Assembly: GCA_934636865.1 (NCBI GenBank)
Contig: CAKUBI010000011.1
Location: 1 to 52,583, forward strand
Source of the DNA: an uncultured Oscillospiraceae bacterium
GTDB taxonomy: Bacteria; Bacillota; Clostridia; Oscillospirales; Oscillospiraceae
Reading direction: 5' to 3'
Length of the DNA stretch: 52,583 bases
Shown here: positions 11,283 to 19,835 of the stretch, piece after piece
Layout: each line of letters opens with the position of its first letter
Numbering within the stretch: the stretch's first letter is position 1
Translations under genes and position numbers: made by a program
The notes under the pieces: model-generated
Database searches by the model: none
The model's input: the letters and a program-made list of their open reading frames with translations, nothing else
What the model was told of the DNA's origin: nothing

Positions 11283-12615
11283 GCCGGTAGTCGAGCGAAG
11301 AGAACGTCGTATACTGCGGCGACCAGGCGAGCTCGACCTTGCCCGTTTCGCCGTGACGGTTCTTGGCGATGATGCACTCGGCAATGTTGCGCTTTTCCGA
11401 GTCCTCGTTGTAGTAATCGTCGCGATAGAGGAACATGACGATGTCCGCGTCCTGCTCGATGGCGCCCGATTCACGAAGGTCTGAGAGCATGGGGCGCTTA
11501 TCCTCGCGCTTTTCGTTGGCACGCGAGAGCTGGGAAAGGCACAGCACGGGGACCTGCAATTCTTTTGCCATGATCTTGAGCATACGCGAAATATCGCTCA
11601 CGACCTGCTGGCGGCTCTCGCCGCTGTAGCCCTTCGTGCCGGAGGACGCCATCAGCTGCAGATAGTCGATGACGACAAGACCCAGGTTGTCGATGCGGCG
11701 GCACTTGGCGTTCATGTCTGCGACGGTGAGCAGCGGGTTGTCGTCGATGAGAATATCGAGCCCCGAGAGGACCGCGGCGGCGTTGGCGATGTTGACCCAG
11801 TCCTGCTCGCGCAGGTTGCCCGTCACGAGCCGCTGATTTTCGACCGTCGCCTGGTTGGAAAGAATGCGCGTGACGAGCTGCTCGCGCGACATTTCGAGCG
11901 AGAACACGGCCACGGCCTGCCCGCTTGAGCGCGCGACGTTGAGCGCAAGGTTGAGCGCCATACTCGTTTTGCCCATGCCGGGACGCGCGGCCAGCAGCAC
12001 AAGGTCCGATTTATTGAGGCCGTTCATCTTGTCGTCGAGCACGCCGAAGCCCGTGGGGAGGCCCGGCAGCGTCTTGCCGCCGTTGGCGCTCAGCTCGCTC
12101 AAATGGTCGAGAACGCCCTGCAAGACAACGCCGATGCTCGCCATGCTCTGCGCGCTGCGTCCGCGGCGCACGGCGTAGATCTTCTGCTCCGCTGCGTCGA
12201 GCACGCTCGACGCGCCGCCCGCGCCGTCCTGCACCATGGCGGAAATTTCGCCCGCGGCGGTGTAGAGCGCGCGCAGCAGCGCCTTGTCGCGCACGATGCT
12301 GACGTATTCCATCACGTTGGCGCTCGTGGGCGTTACGTCCATGAGCTGCGCAAGATAGGGGCGCGTGGTGTTTTCGTCGTAGGTGCCGTTTTTCTCCATC
12401 TCGCCCGCGACGGTCACGCCGTCGATGGGCTTGGAGTAGACGAACATCGAATAGATCGTCTCGAAAATGTCGCGGTTCTGCTTTAAGTAAAAATCGTCGG
12501 GGCGGAGCTGCTCCATCACGTCCTTGACGCAGTTGGCATCGATGAGCATCGAGCCGAGCACGGACTGCTCCGCCTCCAGGGAGTGAGGCATCTGCCGGTA
12601 GAAGATATCCTCCAC
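11269..12615 (-). CDS. dnaB: Replicative DNA helicase DnaB
   Basis: The 448-aa hexameric helicase unwinds DNA ahead of the replisome (called DnaC in B. subtilis). The N-terminal primase-interacting domain begins PHSLEAEQSVLGSMLID. The RecA-like domain carries Walker A RPGMGKTS at 211-218, the EMSREQL segment, Walker B VVIDYLQLM and the C-terminal SDLRESGAIEQDAD motif. No intein is present. It sits between rplI and tilS and overlaps tilS by 14 bases, implying coupled translation. Confidence 0.97.
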   Translation of the reverse strand: MEDIFYRQMPHSLEAEQSVLGSMLIDANCVKDVMEQLRPDDFYLKQNRDIFETIYSMFVYSKPIDGVTVAGEMEKNGTYDENTTRPYLAQLMDVTPTSANVMEYVSIVRDKALLRALYTAAGEISAMVQDGAGGASSVLDAAEQKIYAVRRGRSAQSMASIGVVLQGVLDHLSELSANGGKTLPGLPTGFGVLDDKMNGLNKSDLVLLAARPGMGKTSMALNLALNVARSSGQAVAVFSLEMSREQLVTRILSNQATVENQRLVTGNLREQDWVNIANAAAVLSGLDILIDDNPLLTVADMNAKCRRIDNLGLVVIDYLQLMASSGTKGYSGESRQQVVSDISRMLKIMAKELQVPVLCLSQLSRANEKREDKRPMLSDLRESGAIEQDADIVMFLYRDDYYNEDSEKRNIAECIIAKNRHGETGKVELAWSPQYTTFSSLDYRHEED

Positions 12616-12651
12616 TTGGAAGCCCTCCTTATCGCGTAATGCTGCGCCCGC

Positions 12652-13098
12652 TTACTCCTCGCTCACGCTGACGGAGAACTTGGCGCTGACCTCGTAGCCG
12701 AGCTTGGCTCTGACCTCGTAGGTGCCGTAGGCCTTGATGGGCTCGTCGAGCACGATCTTCTGCTTGGGCACGTCGAGGGAATACTGCCTGGCAAGACCCT
12801 CGGAGATCTCCTTGCTCGTGATGGCGCCGAAGAGCTTGCCCTCCTTGCCGCCCTTGGCCGTGAGCCTGACGGTCACGCTCTTGAGCTTGCCGCTCATCTC
12901 GACGGCGGCCTGACGGTTCGCGGCCTCTTCGGCGCGGCGGGCCTTTTCCTTTAAGTTCATGGTATTGATCGCGTCGGCCGTGGCGAGCACCGCGAGCTTG
13001 CGCGGCAGCAGGAAGTTTCTGGCGTAGCCCTCGGATGCTTCGATGAGCTGGCCCTTCTTGCCCTGGCCTCTCACGTCCTGTAACAAAATGACTTTCAT
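12652..13098 (-). CDS. rplI: 50S ribosomal protein L9
   Basis: The 148-aa protein has the canonical L9 N-terminus (MKVILLQDVRGQGKKGQLIE and NFLLPRKLA), a Lys/Glu-rich connecting helix and the C-terminal domain. L9 binds 23S rRNA and affects reading-frame maintenance. The GdpP-RplI-DnaB order is the standard Firmicutes arrangement. Spacing is 23 bases from gdpP and 36 bases to dnaB. Confidence 0.97.
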   Translation of the reverse strand: MKVILLQDVRGQGKKGQLIEASEGYARNFLLPRKLAVLATADAINTMNLKEKARRAEEAANRQAAVEMSGKLKSVTVRLTAKGGKEGKLFGAITSKEISEGLARQYSLDVPKQKIVLDEPIKAYGTYEVRAKLGYEVSAKFSVSVSEE

Positions 13099-13121
13099 GT
13101 GTATATCCTCCTTGTGGGTAA

Positions 13122-15113
13122 TTACTCTTCTGTATATTCGTCGATGGCGGCAAGCAGACGCTCGCGCACCTCGTCCACGGTGGCGTCGGCCACCTGACCG
13201 CCGGCAGTGGTGGAGTTGCCGCCGCCGCCGAGCTTTTCCATGATGAACTGCACGTTGATCTCGCCGAGCGAGCGCGCGGATAGGTTCACGCCCGTGCCGT
13301 GCTTGAAGAGCACGACTGAGGCATGGATGCCAGAAAGCGTCAGAAGCTCATCCGCCGCCTTGGCCGCGGTCACGCGGTCGATCTCCTTTTCAACGGCGGC
13401 GACGGCGATGTCGCCGTGCACGAGCTCTGCGTGGCGGATGATGTCGTAGCGCTCGATCATGCCGGCAAGATCGCTCTGGAACAGGCGCTGCACATCCGAG
13501 GTGTCCGCGCCCGCGCGGCGCAGGAAGGCGGCGGCTTCGAACGTGCGCCCGCCGGTGCGCATGGTGAAGTTCTTCGTGTCGAGCACGATGCCCGCGAGCA
13601 GCGCCTCGGACTCCGCGCGGAGCAGGTCCGTCGGGTCGGCGAGGTACTGCAGAAGCTCGGTCACAAGCTCGGAAGCGCTCGAGGCATACGGCTCATGGAA
13701 GTTGAGCGCGGCGGATTCGATGTAGTTCGCGGCCCGCCTGTGGTGGTCGATGACCGCCACGCGGTTGCACGCGTCGAGCAGCTGCTCGGATTCGACGAAG
13801 TCGGGGCGGTTCGTATCCACCACGACGAGCAGCGCGCCCGGCTGGGCGGAGATGAACGCGTCGCTTCCGGAGATGAACGCGTCCTTGTATTCCGGCAGAG
13901 CCGCGAGCTTTGCGAGGATCGGCTTTGCGACGTTATCGTCCATGTTGATGACGATCTTGGCCTTCTTGCCGCGCTTGCGCGCGATGCAGCAGATGCCCGC
14001 CGCCGCGCCCACGGCATCCATATCGGCGTGCTGGTGGCCCATGACGAAGATCTGTCCCGCGTCGGAGATAAGCTCGCCGAGGGCGTTGGCCATCACGCGG
14101 GATTTGACCTTCGTGCGCTTTTCGGCGGATTTCGACTTGCCGCCGTAGAACTCAAAGTCGAGGCGGTTGCGCACAACGACCTGGTCGCCGCCGCGCGAGA
14201 GTGCCATTTCGATCGAGAGCATCGCGTTTTTGTAGAGCGTTTCGTAATCGTCCACATCCTTGCCCACGCCGATCGACAGCGTCGCGGCCACGCCGTCCTC
14301 GGTGACGACGCTTCGCACCGCGTCGAGCACGGAGAACTTGCCCTCAAGCAGCTTCTGATACTCCTGCGCGGTCGTGACGAGCACGTAGCGGTTGCGGTCA
14401 AACTTGCGCAGCAGGCTGTTGGAGTCCTTGAGCCAGGTGTTGAGCTTTTCGTCGATGGCGGCGAGCACAGCGCTGCGCGAGGCCTCGCTGCCGGCCTTCA
14501 TCAGCTCTTCGTAGTTGTCGATATAGATGACGGCCACGATGGGGCGGTGATGCTCGTTCTCCTCGCGCAGCGCGTCCTGCTCGGTCACGTCCGTCCAGTA
14601 AGTCGTGGCAAGAAGGCTCTGCCCGCCGCGGCGGGAGGAGGGATGGCTCAGATTGCCGAACACGCGGAAGTGCCGGCCGTTCAACGTCACCGTGTCGGGA
14701 CATTCGCTCTTGCCCTCGAGCAGCCAGTGCGTCGGAAAGGCGGGGAGCACATCGCCGATGCGGTTATCGAAGATATCCTCCTGCACGCCGGTGAGCTGCA
14801 AAAAGCTGTCGTTGCTCCAGAGGATCTCCTGCGTGTCGGGGCGAAAGACCATCATCGCAAAGGGAGCCGAGAGCATCGAGGCCTTGTCCGCCGTGGTCAT
14901 ATCGTCGGTCACGTCGTCGATATACTGGCGGATGCCCTCGCGGCGCTTCTGCGCCGTGTGGCGGAAATACCACAGGAGAAACGCCATCGCGGCAGCCTCG
15001 CACACGCCGAGCAGAATGCTCACGCGCAGCGTGACGGCGGCGAAAAGAAAGCCGACGACAAAGTAGAGCCGGAAGCTGGGATCCACCAGCTTGCTGATCT
15101 TTTTGTTCCTCAT
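13122..15113 (-). CDS. gdpP: Cyclic-di-AMP phosphodiesterase GdpP
   Basis: The 663-aa membrane protein hydrolyses c-di-AMP, which controls osmolyte and potassium transport and cell-wall stress responses. Two N-terminal membrane helices lie at about 12-30 and 33-50. A degenerate PAS domain follows near 75-140 and a degenerate GGDEF domain (with SRGGDQ) near 170-310. The DHH/DHHA1 phosphoesterase module includes MGHQHADMDAVG, VDTNRPDFV and VIDHHRRAANYI. The start at 15113 (MRNKKISK) has GGGAGG upstream; the longer frame upstream reads through the promoter region. It is first in the gdpP-rplI-dnaB-tilS-hpt-ftsH run. Confidence 0.95.
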   Translation of the reverse strand: MRNKKISKLVDPSFRLYFVVGFLFAAVTLRVSILLGVCEAAAMAFLLWYFRHTAQKRREGIRQYIDDVTDDMTTADKASMLSAPFAMMVFRPDTQEILWSNDSFLQLTGVQEDIFDNRIGDVLPAFPTHWLLEGKSECPDTVTLNGRHFRVFGNLSHPSSRRGGQSLLATTYWTDVTEQDALREENEHHRPIVAVIYIDNYEELMKAGSEASRSAVLAAIDEKLNTWLKDSNSLLRKFDRNRYVLVTTAQEYQKLLEGKFSVLDAVRSVVTEDGVAATLSIGVGKDVDDYETLYKNAMLSIEMALSRGGDQVVVRNRLDFEFYGGKSKSAEKRTKVKSRVMANALGELISDAGQIFVMGHQHADMDAVGAAAGICCIARKRGKKAKIVINMDDNVAKPILAKLAALPEYKDAFISGSDAFISAQPGALLVVVDTNRPDFVESEQLLDACNRVAVIDHHRRAANYIESAALNFHEPYASSASELVTELLQYLADPTDLLRAESEALLAGIVLDTKNFTMRTGGRTFEAAAFLRRAGADTSDVQRLFQSDLAGMIERYDIIRHAELVHGDIAVAAVEKEIDRVTAAKAADELLTLSGIHASVVLFKHGTGVNLSARSLGEINVQFIMEKLGGGGNSTTAGGQVADATVDEVRERLLAAIDEYTEE

Positions 15114-15176
15114 AGGGTGCTTGCCTCCCGTCCGGATAAGGATCCTGCGGCTTGACGCAGGGGAATAATCCATTTC

Positions 15177-15206
15177 ATTATAGCACGGGCTATGAAGCGC
15201 TGGCAA
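15177..15206 (-). promoter_or_regulatory. Promoter for gdpP operon
   Basis: On the minus strand TTGCCA (15201-15206) is followed after 18 bases by a perfect TATAAT (15177-15182), preceded by TGC (extended -10). It lies 64 bases upstream of the gdpP start. Confidence 0.75.
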
Positions 15207-15234
15207 GGCGTAGTTCCTATATAAAATGAAAAAT

Positions 15235-15286
15235 TTGGCCATCGACAAAAAATGTGGTATACTTTTGAAACGAAATGTGCTATACT
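15235..15286 (+). promoter_or_regulatory. Tandem extended -10 promoters upstream of rnj
   Basis: TTGGCC (15235-15240), a 17-base spacer and TGG-TATACT (TATACT at 15258-15263) form one promoter. A second TGC-TATACT lies at 15281-15286. Both are embedded in near-identical copies of AATGTGSTATACT. Either start point would give a leader of about 240-260 bases before the RNase J start. Confidence 0.6.
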
Positions 15287-15526
15287 ACCCCTTACATAGC
15301 GGAAAAGCCGCAGCGCTGCCTCAAGCGCGCGGTCCGCATCGCATTGGTTTTGGCCGCGGTCCCCGCGGTTTTTATAAGAAAAAAGTCCATAGGGTCGATC
15401 AGGGCGCCGCAGGTGCAGTTGCTTCGTGAAGCAGGGCGAAGCATGGAGGCACGGACGTCTCTGCTGCGCTGCGCCTTTTGACCCGGATACAGAACAAATT
15501 CAAATTCAAAAGGAGTTGATCCAGCA
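15287..15526 (+). ncRNA. Structured rnj leader with attenuator-like hairpin
   Basis: This 240-base leader has no coding frame with a ribosome-binding site. At 15354-15368 CCGCGG-TCC-CCGCGG forms a hairpin followed at once by T5 (15369-15373), the form of an intrinsic terminator. It lies about 80 bases after the second -10 and 155 bases before the rnj start. Upstream GCAGCGC (about 15310) could pair with downstream GCGCTGC (about 15470). A transcription attenuator or a short sRNA are the two readings; I cannot match it to a named RNA family. Confidence 0.4.
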
Positions 15527-17185
15527 TTGGCTGAACAGTTAAAAATCATCCCCCTTGGCGGTCTCAATGAGATCGGCAAGAATATGACCGTCTACGAGTA
15601 CGGCGGCGAGATCATCGTGGTAGACTGCGGCATGGCCTTCCCCGGCGACGACATGTACGGCATCGACTGCGTCATTCCCGACGTGAGCTATCTCGTCAAG
15701 CATAAAAACCGCATCCGCGGCATGTTCATCACCCACGGGCACGAGGACCACATCGGCGCCGTGCCCTACATCCTCAAAAAGGTGAATATCCCCATCTACT
15801 GCACGCGCCTGACGGCGGGGCTCATCCGGTTAAAGCTCGAAGAGCACGGCCTTCTCAAATCGACGAAGATCGTCACAGTGGAGAGCGGCATGACCGTCAA
15901 GGCCGGCAAGTTCAGCGTGGAGTTCATCCACGTGAACCATTCGATCGCGGACTCCGTCGCCTTCGCCATCCACACGGGGCTCGGCACCGTTGTCCACACG
16001 GGCGACTTCAAGATCGACTCGACGCCCATCGACGGCGAGGTCATCGACCTTGCGCGCTTCGGCGAGCTCGGCAAGCAGGGCGTTCTGGCGCTGCTCGCGG
16101 ATTCGACGAACGTCGAGCGTCCCGGCTACACGATGAGCGAGCGCACCGTGGGCAGGACCTTCAACCGCCTGTTCCAGGGCTGCAAGCAGCGCATCATCGT
16201 CACGACCTTCGCCTCGAACGTGCACCGCATCCAGCAGATCATGGACGCGGCGGCCGAGTGCGGCCGCAAGGTCGCCGTCACGGGCCGCAGCATGGAAAAC
16301 GTTACGAAGGTCGCCATGGACCTCGGCTACATGAAGCCGCCGAAAAACACCGTGGTCGATATCAACAAGATCAAGTCGATGCCGCTTGAAAAGCAGGTCA
16401 TCGTCACCACCGGCTCACAGGGCGAGGAGATGTCCGCCCTGTACCGCATGGCCTTCTCCCAGCACAAGCAGATCGAGGTCGGCCCCGGCGACCGCGTCAT
16501 CATTTCGGCCTCCGCCATCCCCGGCAACGAAAACACCGTCTCGCGCGTCATCAATGAGCTCTTCCGCAAGGGCGTTCAGGTCATCTACGACCGCGCGGAC
16601 ATGCTCCACGTTTCGGGCCACGCCTGTCAGGAGGAGCTCAAGATCATCCACGCGCTCACAAAGCCCAAGTACTTCATCCCCGTGCACGGCGAGCAGCGTA
16701 TGCTCCAGCTGCACAAGGACCTTGCCCTCCAGATGGGCATGGACCGCAAAAACATCGTCATCTGCGACAACGGCGACGCCATCGAGATCGGCGTGCGCTC
16801 GATGAAGTGCGTGCCCGGCTACGCGCCCGCGGGCGAGGTGTTCGTGGACGGCTACGGCGTGGGCGACGTCGGCGCGGTGGTGCTGCGCGACCGCAAGCAC
16901 CTGGCCGAGGACGGCATGGTCGTGGTCGTGCTGCCGGTGAGCGCGCAGAACGGCGACCTGCTCGCCGAGCCCGAGATCATCACGCGCGGCTTTATCTACG
17001 TCAAGGACTCCGAGGAGCTTCTGCAGGACCTGCGCAACCTCACGATGTCCACGGCGGAGGGCTTCCGCGGCAAGCGGCGCGACACCGCCGAGCTCAAGGG
17101 TGCGATCCGCAGCGCCGTGAGCAACTACCTCTTCAAGGCGACAAAGCGAAGCCCGATGGTGCTTCCTGTTATAACGCGGCTTTAA
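15527..17185 (+). CDS. rnj: Ribonuclease J
   Basis: The 552-aa enzyme is a metallo-beta-lactamase/beta-CASP nuclease with 5'-3' exo- and endonuclease activity in mRNA decay and rRNA maturation. The zinc motif HGHEDHIG runs from His70, with the following HVNHSIADSVAF and VHTGDFKID motifs. The beta-CASP region includes VTTGSQGEEMSALYRMA and ISASAIPGNE, and the C-terminal HVSGHACQEELK contributes the last metal ligand. The start is a TTG with AAAGGAG at 15509-15515; no ATG fits. Length is normal. It is monocistronic, between a structured leader and a strong palindromic terminator. Confidence 0.95.
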   Translation: MAEQLKIIPLGGLNEIGKNMTVYEYGGEIIVVDCGMAFPGDDMYGIDCVIPDVSYLVKHKNRIRGMFITHGHEDHIGAVPYILKKVNIPIYCTRLTAGLIRLKLEEHGLLKSTKIVTVESGMTVKAGKFSVEFIHVNHSIADSVAFAIHTGLGTVVHTGDFKIDSTPIDGEVIDLARFGELGKQGVLALLADSTNVERPGYTMSERTVGRTFNRLFQGCKQRIIVTTFASNVHRIQQIMDAAAECGRKVAVTGRSMENVTKVAMDLGYMKPPKNTVVDINKIKSMPLEKQVIVTTGSQGEEMSALYRMAFSQHKQIEVGPGDRVIISASAIPGNENTVSRVINELFRKGVQVIYDRADMLHVSGHACQEELKIIHALTKPKYFIPVHGEQRMLQLHKDLALQMGMDRKNIVICDNGDAIEIGVRSMKCVPGYAPAGEVFVDGYGVGDVGAVVLRDRKHLAEDGMVVVVLPVSAQNGDLLAEPEIITRGFIYVKDSEELLQDLRNLTMSTAEGFRGKRRDTAELKGAIRSAVSNYLFKATKRSPMVLPVITRL

Positions 17186-17199
17186 GCCTGAAAAGCAAA

Positions 17200-17235
17200 G
17201 GCAGGGAATGCAAATTTGCATTCCCTGCCTTTTGC
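17200..17235 (+). terminator. rnj terminator
   Basis: A 30-nt perfect palindrome (15-bp arms, GGCAGGGAATGCAAA at 17200-17214 and its complement at 17215-17229) is followed by TTTTGC. It lies 15 bases after the RNase J stop codon. Confidence 0.85.
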
Positions 17236-17237
17236 TG

Positions 17238-17267
17238 TTGACAAATGCCGCGTGAGTATGATATTTT
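17238..17267 (+). promoter_or_regulatory. Promoter of PadR/DUF2812 pair 1
   Basis: A consensus TTGACA (17238-17243) is followed after 18 bases by TATTTT, preceded by TGA (extended -10). It starts immediately after the rnj terminator. Confidence 0.55.
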
Positions 17268-17290
17268 ATCGTCAGACAATATATCGTGAA

Positions 17291-17302
17291 CCGTTATAAC
17301 GG
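17291..17302. promoter_or_regulatory. Possible PadR operator palindrome
   Basis: CCGTTATAACGG is a perfect 12-bp palindrome between the predicted -10 and the PadR ribosome-binding site. PadR-family regulators commonly repress their own promoter at such dyads. The assignment is from position only. Confidence 0.4.
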
Positions 17303-17324
17303 AAACCGAAAAGGAGAGATGCAC

Positions 17325-17639
17325 ATGGGAACGACGGCGCTGACGGAGGCGGTGTTTTATATCCTGCTCTCGCTCGACACGCCCCTGCACGGCTACGGCA
17401 TCATGCAGAACGTCGAGCGCCTGAGCGGCGGGCGCGTGCATCTGGCCGCGGGCACGCTCTACGGCGCGCTCGCAACGCTCACCGAGCGCGGCTGGATCGT
17501 CTCGCTCGGCGACGAGAGCGAGGGGCGCAGGAAGGAGTATCAGATCACGCCGGACGGCCGCGAGGCCGTGCGCGCAGAGCTGAGGAGACTGCACGAGCTG
17601 ACCGCGAACGGCGACGCGCTGACAGGCAGCTGGAACTGA
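17325..17639 (+). CDS. PadR-family transcriptional regulator 1
   Basis: The 104-aa protein has the PadR winged-helix pattern: TEAVFYILLSLDTPLHGYGIMQNVERLSGGRV, then LAAGTLYGALATLTERGWI and the wing segment RRKEYQITPDGREAV. These dimeric repressors usually control an adjacent membrane or efflux gene. The ATG at 17325 is chosen because AAGGAGAG lies 6 bases upstream; an ATG two codons earlier would be too close. It is followed after 15 bases by a DUF2812 protein gene, a frequent partnership in Clostridia. Confidence 0.9.
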   Translation: MGTTALTEAVFYILLSLDTPLHGYGIMQNVERLSGGRVHLAAGTLYGALATLTERGWIVSLGDESEGRRKEYQITPDGREAVRAELRRLHELTANGDALTGSWN

Positions 17640-17654
17640 AAGGAGGACGCGAGG

Positions 17655-18299
17655 ATGGCAAAGGACGTCAAACGGGTCTGGCACCTTCCCTGCTGGCTGC
17701 TGGAGCCGGAAGGACTGGAACAGAAATTTGCGCGCATGGCGGCGCAGGGCTGGCTGTTGGAGCGGTGCACCTATTGGACCTGCACCTACCGCCGCGGAGA
17801 GCCGGGCGAGTACGAATACCGCGTGCAGTACATCTACGAATCGCGCGACGGTCAGCGCAGCGACTATGTGAAAATGCTCGGAGAGATGGGCATTGAAAAG
17901 GCCGGGGACATAGGCTCGTTCCTTGTGATGAAAAAGCGGGCGGACGGCACGCCCTTCGAGCTTTATTCCGACCTCGACGCGCAGATCAGGGACACGCGGC
18001 GGCTGATGTGGATCAAGATCATCGTTACGGCAGTGCTGGTGCTGCTTGCGGTCAACTGGTTTTATCAGGCGTGGGACTGGTATGATCTTGCGGTCAGCTT
18101 CGACGCGTTTTATGCGGAGCTGATCGAAAAGTACAACCAGCCGAAGTTCCTGTCGTGGCAGCGCTGGGCGAAATACATTGTCAATAACGCGGCGCTGGGC
18201 GTGCTGGGGACCGCGGCTGCGCTCCGGATGGCGGCGCAGGCCGCGCGCACCACAAAGCGGCTCAGAAAGCTCGAAGCCGAGCGTGTGATTCAGGAGTAA
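17655..18299 (+). CDS. DUF2812 membrane protein, short form
   Basis: The 214-aa protein begins with a DUF2812-type domain (residues about 1-110; FARMAAQGWLLERCTYWTCTYRRGEPGEYEYRVQYI), which carries the motif FxxMAxxGWxLE followed by YRR. Two membrane helices are predicted at about 119-139 and 178-200. The function of DUF2812 proteins is not known. They are nearly always next to a PadR regulator, as here (15-base gap), so the two probably form an autoregulated module. AAAGGAGGA precedes the start. Two larger relatives are found at 33600-36539. Confidence 0.8.
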   Translation: MAKDVKRVWHLPCWLLEPEGLEQKFARMAAQGWLLERCTYWTCTYRRGEPGEYEYRVQYIYESRDGQRSDYVKMLGEMGIEKAGDIGSFLVMKKRADGTPFELYSDLDAQIRDTRRLMWIKIIVTAVLVLLAVNWFYQAWDWYDLAVSFDAFYAELIEKYNQPKFLSWQRWAKYIVNNAALGVLGTAAALRMAAQAARTTKRLRKLEAERVIQE

Positions 18300-18306
18300 G
18301 CGCCGC

Positions 18307-18335
18307 TTGCTTTTCCCGCGCATCCGTTATACAAT
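18307..18335 (+). promoter_or_regulatory. Promoter for nudC
   Basis: TTGCTT (18307-18312), a 17-base spacer and TACAAT (18330-18335) lie 36 bases upstream of the nudC start. Confidence 0.55.
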
Positions 18336-18370
18336 AGCCCGAAAGAGAATTTCGCGGGAGGAAAGCCGAC

Positions 18371-19228
18371 ATGATTCAGGATATCGAGCCGAAGCATTTG
18401 TACAACGAGTGGAAGAAGAACGCCGTGCCGAAAAAGAGCAGCGCCGTGGTGCAGTTCCGCGGGCGCGACCTTTTGTGCCGCATCGACGACAACGGGCTCA
18501 GATTCCCCGTGCGGTCGATGTTCCCCGAGCCGGACGAGGCCTTTACCTACCTTTTTGAGCTGGACGGGCGGGAGTATTACCTGCTCTTCGACGAGAAAGA
18601 GCGCACGCTCGACGGCTACTCCTACCGCGATATCGTGCTGTTCCGCACGGAAAAGCCGCGCGAGCTTGCCTACGCCGCCGTGAGCGCGTGGCATTTGTGC
18701 TCTTGGTACCGCGACGCGCGCTTCTGCGGCCGCTGCGGGGAAACGCTTGTGCACGATGGAAACGAGCGCATGATGCGCTGCCCCAAGTGCGGCAACATGA
18801 TCTTCCCGCGCATCAACCCCTCGGTCATCGTGGCCGTGACGCACGGGGACTACCTGCTTTTAACGAAGTACGCCAACCGTCCCGGCGCGCAGCGCACGGC
18901 GCTGATCGCGGGTTTCACCGAGTTTGCCGAGAGCTTCGAGCAGACGGTCCACCGCGAGGTGATGGAGGAGGTCGGGCTCAAGGTCAGGGACCTGCGCTAT
19001 TACCGCTGCCAGCCCTGGGGCATCAGCGGCAACATCATGATGGGCTACTGGTGCAGGCTCGACGGCGACGATACCATCCATCTCGACCAGTTCGAGCTGG
19101 CGGACGGCGCGTGGGTCAGCCGCGAGGAGCTTCAGGAAACGTTCGTCAACAACGGCGTCGCCCTGACGGCGGAGATGATCGCCGAATTCGCGGCGGGCCG
19201 CGATCCCTACAGTCTGGAAAAGGAATAA
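18371..19228 (+). CDS. nudC: NAD(+) diphosphatase NudC
   Basis: The 285-aa Nudix hydrolase cleaves NADH/NAD+ to NMN and AMP and, in this family, removes NAD caps from RNA 5' ends. A zinc ribbon is formed by Cys119/Cys122 and Cys137/Cys140. The Nudix box runs from Gly181 to Leu203 (GFTEFAE, then REVMEEVGL). The family-specific motif downstream reads QPWGISGNIMMGYW, a variant of the usual SQPWPFPxSLM, so specificity for NADH is probable but not certain. GGGAGGAAA precedes the ATG. It has its own promoter and terminator. Confidence 0.88.
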   Translation: MIQDIEPKHLYNEWKKNAVPKKSSAVVQFRGRDLLCRIDDNGLRFPVRSMFPEPDEAFTYLFELDGREYYLLFDEKERTLDGYSYRDIVLFRTEKPRELAYAAVSAWHLCSWYRDARFCGRCGETLVHDGNERMMRCPKCGNMIFPRINPSVIVAVTHGDYLLLTKYANRPGAQRTALIAGFTEFAESFEQTVHREVMEEVGLKVRDLRYYRCQPWGISGNIMMGYWCRLDGDDTIHLDQFELADGAWVSREELQETFVNNGVALTAEMIAEFAAGRDPYSLEKE

Positions 19229-19230
19229 GG

Positions 19231-19267
19231 AAAGCGTGCGAGGGCGATCCCTTCGCACGCTTTTTTC
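19231..19267 (+). terminator. nudC terminator
   Basis: GCGTGCGAGGG pairs with CCCTTCGCACGC (one bulge), followed by T6 at 19261-19266. The A-run on the left lets it also act for the leftward operon ending at 19268. Confidence 0.8.
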
Positions 19268-19810
19268 TTATGATTCCGGCGCAAGGCCGATAAGGTCCAT
19301 GCTGTTCCAGGTATGCAGCTCCCTGAGCTCGCCTGTGGAGAGGTCGAATTCGTAGAGCACGCACGGGTCCCACCAGTTGACGTTCAGCACGGCAAAGGCG
19401 TAATAGCGCTCGCCGTTCACCACAGCGATCTCAAAGGTAAAGATGGCGTGGTCAATCTGCCGCGCCGCGGCCTCCAGCATGGCGAGCATCGTCCGGTCCG
19501 GATGGATCGCAAGCCCCTGCGCGTTGTAGAGCACGGTGCCGGCGAGCGTGTTGACTCTGCCGGGGCGGGCGTGCGTAAAGTCGAAGTCCGCGTAGTCCGC
19601 GGTGTAAAGGGCGGTGTGGTCGGGAACGAAGACGCTGCTCGGGCGGCTCTTGCCGCTCCGGTAAACGGTCTCGTAGACACAGGGCGCGTTTTTGTCGCCG
19701 CGCGGCTGCAAAATGACGTGTACAAGCGGCGTGTCGGCGGCGTTTTGAACAAACAGATACAGCGCGGCGACCAGCGCAAGGCTGGACAGCGCGGCAAAAA
19801 AGCGTTTCAT
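19268..19810 (-). CDS. Small exported protein of unknown function
   Basis: The 180-aa protein starts MKRFFAALSSLALVAALYLF, an N-terminal membrane anchor or signal peptide with no lipobox cysteine. The rest is a soluble, probably extracytoplasmic domain containing LYTADYADFDF, HPDRTMLAMLEAA and NGERYYAFAVLNVNWWDPCVLYEFDL. I do not recognise a family. AAGGAGG is 7 bases upstream of the ATG at 19810. It is the last gene of the GntR/ABC/amidase/VanZ run, 25 bases after the VanZ-like gene, so a link to the cell envelope is inferred from context only. Confidence 0.7.
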   Translation of the reverse strand: MKRFFAALSSLALVAALYLFVQNAADTPLVHVILQPRGDKNAPCVYETVYRSGKSRPSSVFVPDHTALYTADYADFDFTHARPGRVNTLAGTVLYNAQGLAIHPDRTMLAMLEAAARQIDHAIFTFEIAVVNGERYYAFAVLNVNWWDPCVLYEFDLSTGELRELHTWNSMDLIGLAPES

Positions 19811-19835
19811 CGTAAGCCTCCTTGCGATCCGGCGC

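Noticed and set aside
15226..15481. Short plus-strand ORFs in the rnj leader
   Set aside because: They cross the promoter elements, lack ribosome-binding sites and have no recognisable sequence.
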